A DNA stretch of 9,704 nt from the NCBI GenBank assembly GCA_035715725.1, contig DASTKT010000009.1, forward strand, positions 1 to 9,704. Direction: 5' to 3'. Positions 1 through 6,553 of the stretch are shown piece by piece (position 1 is the stretch's first letter; every line of letters begins with the position of its first letter). The notes under the pieces were generated by a model. It saw nothing but the letters and a program-made list of their open reading frames with translations, did no database searches and was not told the origin of the DNA. The stretch comes from JADGGV01 sp035715725. GTDB lineage: Bacteria > Gemmatimonadota > Gemmatimonadetes > Longimicrobiales > RSA9. Position numbers and translations under genes: made by a program.

Positions 1-1977
<1,977 letters not shown>

Positions 1978-2239
1978 GTCTCACCACCAGGTCGGGATTC
2001 TGTCTCTTTTCGAAGTCGTACACCGCGAGTCCCGGAAAGTACGCGGCGCGCCGGGGCGCGGAAAGTCGCCGCGACGGGGTGCGGGATCGGGGCGCGGGCC
2101 CGGGTCGGTCTGGCTGTGCGGGCCTTCGGGCACGGGCGTTGCCTGCTCCCGCGCGACGCTCGCACGTACCGCCCCCGCGTCGGCGCTGGAGCCGGCGCGG
2201 TCGAGCCACGGCATCGAGCCCAGCACAGGACCGGAAGAC
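1978..2239. promoter_or_regulatory. Divergent intergenic region between acnA and the LEA-type lipoprotein gene
   Basis: These 262 bp must hold the 5' signals of both flanking genes. On the minus strand an AT-richer patch lies just upstream of acnA (about 1997-2020). It contains CAGAAT (1997-2002), which could act as a -10 box about 20 nt before the ATG, but no good -35 hexamer lies at the expected distance. The octamer CGGAAAGT occurs twice, 26 bp apart (2033-2040 and 2059-2066). For the plus-strand gene, AGGA at 2227-2230 is a plausible ribosome binding site. No coding sequence is convincing here. The promoter reading is inference. Confidence 0.3.
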
Positions 2240-2755
2240 ATGCCACATGGGAGCCATCGACGACTGATGGTCTTCGCGCTCGCGGGCCTCGCGCTCGCGG
2301 GCGCGTGCGCTACGCTCCAGCAGCTCGTGCAGCCGCCGCGCTTCTCGCAGGCGGCCGGCTACTCCCCCGAGCTGCGCCTGCTCCCACCCTCGCGCCAGAA
2401 CCCGTTGGGCGGCGCCGGTGTGCGCCTCTGGGCGCGAGTCGAGAATCCGAACCCGCTCGGCGTGAGCCTCAGCCATGTGGCGGGAAGCCTCTTCCTCGAG
2501 GACACCCGCGCCGGCGACGTCGACCTGCCGCTCGGCTTGCCGCTCCGCGCCCAGGCCGACACCATCGTTCCGCTCGACATCACCGTCGGCTTCGGCGACC
2601 TCCCCGGACTCGCCCGCGTGGCGCAGCACCTCCTCACGGCCAGCGCGCTGCCGTACCGGCTCGACGGGCGCTTCACGGTCGACGCCGGCGCGCTCGGACC
2701 CTTCGACTTCGGACCGGAGACGCTGCTGCGAGGGCAGGTCGCGGTCCGGCGGTAG
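2240..2755 (+). CDS. LEA type 2 / WHy-domain protein, probable secreted lipoprotein
   Basis: A 171-residue protein. Residues 1-23 look like a lipoprotein signal: basic HRR at 6-8, a hydrophobic run at 9-22, then Cys23 in LALAGAC. The lipobox is imperfect, with Ala rather than Leu at -3, Gly at -2 and Ala at -1. Residues about 58-165 match the LEA14/WHy (water stress and hypersensitive response) beta-sandwich: VRLWARVENPNPLGVSLSHV carries the characteristic Asn-Pro-Asn, and alternating strands follow through about residue 168. Related bacterial proteins are small, exported, and linked by family knowledge to desiccation or envelope stress; no activity can be read from the sequence. The ATG at 2240 is preferred because AGGA (2227-2230) lies 9 nt upstream. 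An in-frame ATG at 2267 would cut the signal peptide and lacks a ribosome binding site. The gene is divergent from acnA and too far from the aminotransferase to imply an operon. Confidence 0.8.
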   Translation: MPHGSHRRLMVFALAGLALAGACATLQQLVQPPRFSQAAGYSPELRLLPPSRQNPLGGAGVRLWARVENPNPLGVSLSHVAGSLFLEDTRAGDVDLPLGLPLRAQADTIVPLDITVGFGDLPGLARVAQHLLTASALPYRLDGRFTVDAGALGPFDFGPETLLRGQVAVRR

Positions 2756-2854
2756 CGCGCCAGTGGGTGCGGACCTCCGGACACGGGGATTCCGGCCGGC
2801 GCGATAGCCATCGAGGGCGTGCCGCGTCCGGCGCCGGCGACACGTACCCCTACG

Positions 2855-2889
2855 GCAGCGCTCACGCTCTGTCCGCGGGAAGTGTTGGT
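2855..2889 (+). repeat. Short dispersed non-coding element, copy 1
   Basis: The stretch starts GCAGCGCT, carries 8 extra bases (CACGCTCT), and continues GTCCGCGGGAAGTGTTGGT. The second copy at 9209-9235 lacks the 8 bases. Otherwise it matches at all but two positions (C/T at 2874, G/T at 2882). Both copies lie outside genes. Whether this is a repeat family, a binding site or a mobile-element remnant cannot be told from two copies. Confidence 0.5.
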
Positions 2890-2934
2890 GGGGTGGGCCG
2901 GACCGCGGCGACCGCCGGACGCGCCGCGGCGTCG

Positions 2935-2951
2935 CCGGCTCCGCGAGCCGG
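2935..2951 (+). other. Stem-loop in the LEA-aminotransferase gap
   Basis: A perfect 7-bp stem (CCGGCTC at 2935-2941, GAGCCGG at 2945-2951) closes a 3-nt loop. It lies 180 nt past the LEA stop and has no U-tract, so a terminator role is only possible. Stems of this size are common by chance in sequence this GC-rich. Confidence 0.25.
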
Positions 2952-3098
2952 ACGGCGCCGGGCACCGGCCGTCCGCCCGCCCTTGTGCCGCCGCTCGCCC
3001 AACACCCCGTTGCCGCCGCCCGGCGGACCCGTCACTTTTCCGTTGGCGCGCGCCCCCGCGCCGACTCCAGACTCCCCTCGACCCCCGGACGCGCCCAT

Positions 3099-4292
3099 AT
3101 GTCGACCACCGTCGCCAGCCGCCGCACGGCGCGCCGCACGCACGGCTTCACCGAGTCGGTGATCCGCGAGATGACGCGCGTGGCCAACGAGCACGGCGCC
3201 ATCAACCTGGCGCAGGGCTTTCCGGACTTCCCTGCCCCGGAGGTGCTCAAGGAGGCCGCGTGCGCGGCGATCCGGGCGGATGTCAACCAGTACGCGGTCA
3301 CGTGGGGCACGCCGCGGCTGCGGCGCGCGATCGCGGCGAAATACGCGCGCTTCTACGGGATGGAGGTCGACGAGGCGCGCGAGGTCACCATCACGTGCGG
3401 CGCCACGGAAGCGATGGCCGCGGCGCTGATGGCGATCATCGACCCGGGCGACGAGGTCATCGTGTTCGAGCCGTTCTACGAGAACTACGGCCCGGATGCG
3501 ATCCTGTGCGGCGCGACGCCGGTGTTCGTGACGTTGGCGGCGGACCAGCCGCTCGACCTGGAGCAGCTCTCGGCGGCCGTCTCGGCGCGGACGCGCGCCA
3601 TCGTGCTGAACACGCCGAACAACCCGACGGGCCGCGTCTACACGCGCGCCGAGCTGGAGGCCATCGCGGAGCTGTGCCGGACGCACGACCTGATCGCGTT
3701 CACGGACGAGATCTACGAGCACATCCTCTACGAGGGCGTGCACGTCCCGCTCGCCACGCTTCCGGGGATGCGCGAGCGGACCGTCACGATCAGCGGCTCG
3801 TCCAAGACGTTCAGCATCACGGGGTGGCGGATCGGGACGATCGTCGCGCCGGAGGACCTGACGCTGGCCATCCGCAAGGTGCACGACTTCCTGACCGTCG
3901 GCGCACCGGCGCCGCTTCAGGAGGGCGTCGCCGTGGCCATGGAGACGCTCGGCGACGACTACTACGCCGGCCTCGCGGAGGGCTACCGCGCCCGGCGCGA
4001 GGTGCTCCACGGCGCGCTGCGGCTGGCGGGCTTCGCCTGCGCGCCGCCCGCCGGCGCCTACTACATCCTGGCCGACTTCTCCGCGCTCAGCGACCTCGAC
4101 GACCACGCGTTCTCGCGCTGGCTGGCGCGCGGCGCCGACGGGCGCATGGACGGCGGCGTCGCGCCGGTGCCGGGCTCCAGCTTCTTCCACGAGCCCGCGC
4201 TCGGCCGCACGCTGGTGCGCTTCGCGTTCTGCAAGCGGCTCGAGACGCTGGAGGAGGCCGCGCGGCGCCTCCAGCAGCTCGCGCAGGGCTGA
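3099..4292 (+). CDS. PLP-dependent aminotransferase, class I/II (fold type I)
   Basis: A 397-residue cytoplasmic aminotransferase. Family residues are all in place: Lys236 in SGSSKTFSITGWRIG forms the PLP aldimine, Asp203 (FTDEIYEH) contacts the pyridine nitrogen, Asn175 (NTPNNPTG) and Tyr206 contact PLP, and Arg374 (TLVRFAF) binds the substrate carboxylate. The N-terminal INLAQGFPDFPAP (about 35-47) resembles kynurenine/glutamine aminotransferases and methionine aminotransferase YbdL. The amino donor cannot be fixed from sequence, and aspartate or broad-specificity aminotransferases of the same class are alternatives. Length is normal for the family. The ATG at 3099 places the N-terminus where relatives begin; an in-frame GTG at 2985 would add 38 unconvincing residues. 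The ribosome binding site is weak (GGA at 3087-3089). The gene stands alone and converges on the Rieske gene. Confidence 0.92.
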   Translation: MSTTVASRRTARRTHGFTESVIREMTRVANEHGAINLAQGFPDFPAPEVLKEAACAAIRADVNQYAVTWGTPRLRRAIAAKYARFYGMEVDEAREVTITCGATEAMAAALMAIIDPGDEVIVFEPFYENYGPDAILCGATPVFVTLAADQPLDLEQLSAAVSARTRAIVLNTPNNPTGRVYTRAELEAIAELCRTHDLIAFTDEIYEHILYEGVHVPLATLPGMRERTVTISGSSKTFSITGWRIGTIVAPEDLTLAIRKVHDFLTVGAPAPLQEGVAVAMETLGDDYYAGLAEGYRARREVLHGALRLAGFACAPPAGAYYILADFSALSDLDDHAFSRWLARGADGRMDGGVAPVPGSSFFHEPALGRTLVRFAFCKRLETLEEAARRLQQLAQG

Positions 4293-4297
4293 GCCCG

Positions 4298-4321
4298 CTC
4301 GCCGGACGACCGATCGGCGAG
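4298..4321 (+). terminator. Stem-loop just after the aminotransferase stop
   Basis: CTCGCCG (4298-4304) pairs perfectly with CGGCGAG (4315-4321) across a 10-nt loop, starting 6 nt after the stop codon. It has no U-tract, so it may terminate poorly or only protect the 3' end. Its position between convergent genes supports a 3'-end role. Confidence 0.4.
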
Positions 4322-4324
4322 GTC

Positions 4325-4344
4325 GCGGCCGGCGCGCCGGCCGC
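4325..4344. terminator. 20-bp perfect palindrome between convergent genes
   Basis: GCGGCCGG, CGCG, CCGGCCGC is identical to its reverse complement over 20 bp, so it can form the same hairpin in transcripts from either side. It sits in the 89-bp gap where the aminotransferase and Rieske genes converge, which fits a bidirectional terminator without a U-tract. A protein-binding palindrome is the alternative. Confidence 0.45.
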
Positions 4345-4381
4345 CGCGCGCGTTCGGCTCCCCGTCCAGCGCACCCACGGC

Positions 4382-5167
4382 TCAGAGGATGAGCCGCACC
4401 TCGTCGCCAACCACCTCGATGCGGTAGGTCGCGACCGGCTCTCGCGCCGGGCCGGACACCACCTCGCCGGTGCCGACGCGGAACTGCGAGCCGTGCCAGG
4501 GACAGGTGACGACGTCGCACGCCAGGATTCCGCCGGCCAGCGAGCCGCCTCGGTGCGTGCAGTGATCGTCGAACGCGACGTAGCCATCGGCCGTGCGGGC
4601 GAGCACCACGCGCCGACGACCGACCCGGACCAGCTTCATCTGGCCGGGCTCCAGCTCGTCCGCGCGCGCCACCGTGACCGGAGTCCGCTCGACCGCGGTC
4701 TCCCGCCATTTCCCCGCCCCGGCGTAACGGTGGTCCACGCCGATCTGGTTGCGGAAGACCAGTGTCCCGCCGAGGAACCCGGAGTAGACGAGGCAGGCCG
4801 CGCCGATCAGCTCGAGCCAGAGGATCGGCGGGTCGGGCGGCACGCCGGCCCCGCCCCGGATCCAGAACGACACGCCGAAGATCAGCAGCGCCGCAATGTT
4901 CGCCAGCATGTGCCGCGTCGCGGCCCGCCGCGCGGAGCTGCGGGGCGGTACCGTGTAGGCGTAGTCCACGAGCCCGGGCACCGCCGCGAGCACGCCCATC
5001 CCCACGCCGACGCCCGCCATGTACTTCCCCGCGATGTACCACCCCGGCGCATCCAGGACCACGCCGATCCCGTCGAAGGCCACCGTGGCCAGCAGCAGCG
5101 CCAGCGGGAACGGGACCAGCACCGGGTGGATCGGATGGCCCTTCAGGTAGTGAGCGCGGCTTCGCAT
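4382..5167 (-). CDS. DUF2231 membrane domain fused to a Rieske [2Fe-2S] domain
   Basis: A 261-residue fusion. The N-terminal half is a DUF2231-type four-helix membrane domain with helices near 14-36, 43-68, 87-103 and 115-137, and conserved-looking histidines in HPIHP (His11, His14) plus His86. The C-terminal part (about 163-261) is a Rieske domain: CTHRGG and CPWHGSQF give ligands Cys203, His205, Cys222 and His225, in a C-x-H-x16-C-x2-H spacing. It lacks the extra disulphide cysteines of cytochrome bc1 Rieske proteins and so resembles the ferredoxin type. Basic residues at the N-terminus and in the second loop (RSSARRAATRH) put both on the inside, so four helices would leave the Rieske domain in the cytoplasm; this is inferred. 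The likely role is membrane-associated electron transfer, partner unknown. GGAG lies 5 nt before the ATG. The gene is divergent from the outer-membrane protein gene. Confidence 0.88.
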   Translation of the reverse strand: MRSRAHYLKGHPIHPVLVPFPLALLLATVAFDGIGVVLDAPGWYIAGKYMAGVGVGMGVLAAVPGLVDYAYTVPPRSSARRAATRHMLANIAALLIFGVSFWIRGGAGVPPDPPILWLELIGAACLVYSGFLGGTLVFRNQIGVDHRYAGAGKWRETAVERTPVTVARADELEPGQMKLVRVGRRRVVLARTADGYVAFDDHCTHRGGSLAGGILACDVVTCPWHGSQFRVGTGEVVSGPAREPVATYRIEVVGDEVRLIL

Positions 5168-5268
5168 TGCGGCTCCGGGGTGTGGAGGCGGCGCCGCGCG
5201 GCGCTTTCAACTTCCGCGCCCACGTGCCGATACCTTAGCTGACAGTTTCCGCCCCTCTGGAGGGAGTC
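5168..5268. promoter_or_regulatory. Divergent promoter region, Rieske gene / outer-membrane protein gene
   Basis: These 101 bp separate two divergent starts. They contain a perfect 14-bp palindrome GCGCCGCGCGGCGC (5191-5204) in the leader of the Rieske gene, a CACGTG hexamer (5221-5226), and a less GC-rich patch (about 5229-5247) suited to a promoter for the plus-strand gene. GGAGG at 5259-5263 is a strong ribosome binding site 5 nt before the ATG at 5269. Exact -35/-10 boxes could not be assigned. Confidence 0.4.
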
Positions 5269-6009
5269 ATGATCGGCAGGCCCATCGCGTTCGCCATCGG
5301 GGCCATGGCGCTTCTGCCCTCGCTGGCGCGCGCGCAGGAATCCGTGGTCGACCCGCCCCCACCGTCCCGCTTCACCGTCACGCCCTTCCTCGGCTACGGC
5401 TTCAGCTACACGCAGAACGGCACGGTGCAGCTCCAGGTGCAGACGTCGTCCGGCACCGCGGACTACCAGCGCCAGGAACGGGGCGGCGCCATCGTGGGCG
5501 TCACGGGCGGGGCGCACCTGCGCGGCCCCTTCAGCGCGGTCGCGACGCTGGCGGTCAACCCGCGCGGGACCGTCACGACCCGGACCACGTTCCCGGCGGT
5601 CGAGGACCGGCAGGAGCCCGGCGGCACCATGTACATCGGCAAGCTCGGCCTGCGCATGGACTTCCACGAGACCGACGCGGGGATGCAGCAGCACCGGGCA
5701 TCCGCGGCGCTCTCGTTCGGCCCGGCTCTCGTGCACGAGTCGCTCGACGACCCGCAGGACGTCGGCCGCGGCTCCATGACGCGCCTGGCGGTGAATGCCG
5801 GCGCGGTCGCCGAGCTGCCGCTGCCGTGGAAGAACGCGTCGTTCAGCGCCACCGTCGAGGACTACGTGCTCTTCCTCGACGACGCCGCTGCCGCATCCCA
5901 GATGAGCCAGTGGGTGATCCGCAAGACCGGCCTGCCGGCGGTCGCGCAGGTCAGCGCCGGCTCGGCGCACCTCTACGTCGCTCGGGCGGGCGTGTCCTTC
6001 CGCTTCTAG
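5269..6009 (+). CDS. Secreted beta-rich protein, probable outer-membrane beta-barrel
   Basis: A 246-residue protein of no family I recognise. Residues 1-22 form a clear Sec signal peptide (basic Arg4, hydrophobic core, ending LARA) with predicted cleavage before Gln23. A Pro-rich linker (VVDPPPPSR, 26-34) follows. The rest alternates short amphipathic strands, roughly 35-47, 52-59, 72-97, 119-133, 143-156, 171-184, 190-203 and 234-246, separated by polar turns. It ends in GVSFRF with a terminal Phe, the usual Bam-recognised ending of outer-membrane barrels. About eight strands suggests a small barrel; a periplasmic beta protein is the alternative. The start is fixed by a strong GGAGG ribosome binding site. 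The gene is single, followed closely by a large hairpin, and divergent from the Rieske gene. No function is assigned. Confidence 0.75.
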   Translation: MIGRPIAFAIGAMALLPSLARAQESVVDPPPPSRFTVTPFLGYGFSYTQNGTVQLQVQTSSGTADYQRQERGGAIVGVTGGAHLRGPFSAVATLAVNPRGTVTTRTTFPAVEDRQEPGGTMYIGKLGLRMDFHETDAGMQQHRASAALSFGPALVHESLDDPQDVGRGSMTRLAVNAGAVAELPLPWKNASFSATVEDYVLFLDDAAAASQMSQWVIRKTGLPAVAQVSAGSAHLYVARAGVSFRF

Positions 6010-6023
6010 CTCCGGCGTCCAAC

Positions 6024-6068
6024 CGGCGAACGGGGCCCCGACCGACGCGGTCGGGGCCCCGTTCGCCG
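6024..6068. terminator. Perfect 21-bp stem, bidirectional terminator
   Basis: Positions 6024-6044 are exactly complementary to 6048-6067 plus G6068, with only ACG as the loop. The hairpin begins 14 nt after the outer-membrane protein stop, and the stop codon of the convergent response regulator (6070-6072) starts 2 nt beyond its other end. It can therefore serve both transcripts. No U-tract follows on either strand. Each arm contains the self-complementary decamer CGGGGCCCCG (6031-6040 and 6052-6061). Confidence 0.8.
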
Positions 6069-6069
6069 T

Positions 6070-6456
6070 TCAGGCGACGCTCGCGCGCGGTTCCGTGAGG
6101 CGCCGGACCTCGGCCAGCACCTTGCTCGGCTCGCACGGCTTGGCGAGGTAGCCGTCGCACCCCACCGCTTTCGACTTCTCCCGGTCCTCCGGGAGCGCGT
6201 GCGCCGTCAGCGCGATCACCGGGATCCGCATCGTGGCGGGATCCTCCTTCAGCATCGCCGTCGCGCGCCAGCCGTCGATGATCGGGATCGAGATGTCCAT
6301 CAGGACGGCGTCGGGACGCCGCTCGCGCGCCAGTCGCACGCCCTCCTCGCCGTTCCGCGCCTCGATGATCGCGTAGCCATAGTGCTGGAGCACCGTCGCA
6401 TAGACGATGCGGTTGTCCTCGTTGTCCTCGACCAGCAGGATGGTCTTCGGCTTCAC
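6070..6456 (-). CDS. Single-domain CheY-like response regulator
   Basis: A 128-residue stand-alone receiver domain that would be phosphorylated by a histidine kinase not seen in this window. The receiver residues are complete: acidic pair Glu10-Asp11 (LLVEDNEDN), phospho-acceptor Asp54 (VLMDISIP), Thr84 (ALTAHA) and Lys106 (LAKPCEP). There is no output domain, so it acts by protein contact or within a phosphorelay, as in DivK/CheY-type regulators. The DNxxNR segment after the acidic pair is typical of receivers linked to hybrid kinases. The start codon is GTG (6454-6456), supported by GGAGGGA at 6461-6467, only 4 nt away. The gene lies 97 bp downstream of tex on the same strand, with hairpins between, so co-transcription is possible but unproven. 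Its 3' end abuts the 21-bp stem. Confidence 0.93.
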   Translation of the reverse strand: MKPKTILLVEDNEDNRIVYATVLQHYGYAIIEARNGEEGVRLARERRPDAVLMDISIPIIDGWRATAMLKEDPATMRIPVIALTAHALPEDREKSKAVGCDGYLAKPCEPSKVLAEVRRLTEPRASVA

Positions 6457-6504
6457 ACGGTCCCTCCGCGCTGGACGCCTCGCCCCGCCGCCCGATCGAC
6501 GGCG

Positions 6505-6531
6505 CGTCGCTCCGACGGGCGGGAGCCCGCC
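6505..6531 (-). terminator. Tandem hairpins downstream of tex
   Basis: Two adjacent stems lie in the 97-bp tex/response-regulator gap: CGTCG / CGACG (6505-6517, 3-nt loop) and GGCGGG / CCCGCC (6518-6531, 2-nt formal loop). The second begins about 22 nt after the tex stop. There is no U-tract. They may terminate or attenuate tex transcription before the regulator gene. In such GC-rich sequence chance pairing is also possible. Confidence 0.4.
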
Positions 6532-6553
6532 TCACGTTCCGTGCCACCTCGCG

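Larger units (their letters stand above)
2756..3098. other. Non-coding gap upstream of the aminotransferase gene
   Basis: This 343-bp stretch holds no convincing gene; the long frames crossing it are GC-driven shadows. It contains one copy of a short element (2855-2889) that recurs near 9209-9235, a G-rich run after it (about 2887-2900), and a stem at 2935-2951 (CCGGCTC / GAGCCGG around a 3-nt loop). A second stem lies at 3013-3026 (CCGCCG / CGGCGG, 2-nt loop), followed by a small T-rich patch near 3036-3039. A promoter for the downstream gene should lie here, but no good sigma-70-type pair was recognised. Confidence 0.5.

Noticed and set aside
2877..2900. A G-quadruplex in the G-rich run after the first dispersed element
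   Set aside because: The G-tracts are uneven and mostly two bases long, which is common in sequence with this GC content.
3010..3038. A sigma-70-like promoter (TTGCCG, 17 nt, CACTTT) upstream of the aminotransferase
   Set aside because: The -10 matches the consensus at only two of six positions, which is no better than chance.
2985..3098. A GTG start 38 codons upstream for the aminotransferase
   Set aside because: The added residues are Pro/Arg-rich, and relatives begin near the ATG at 3099. The weak ribosome binding site there leaves slight doubt.
2862..5210. A 782-codon minus-strand open frame opposite the aminotransferase
   Set aside because: It is antisense to an aminotransferase with all catalytic residues and overlaps the Rieske gene in another frame. 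Its composition is low-complexity Arg/Gly/Ala.
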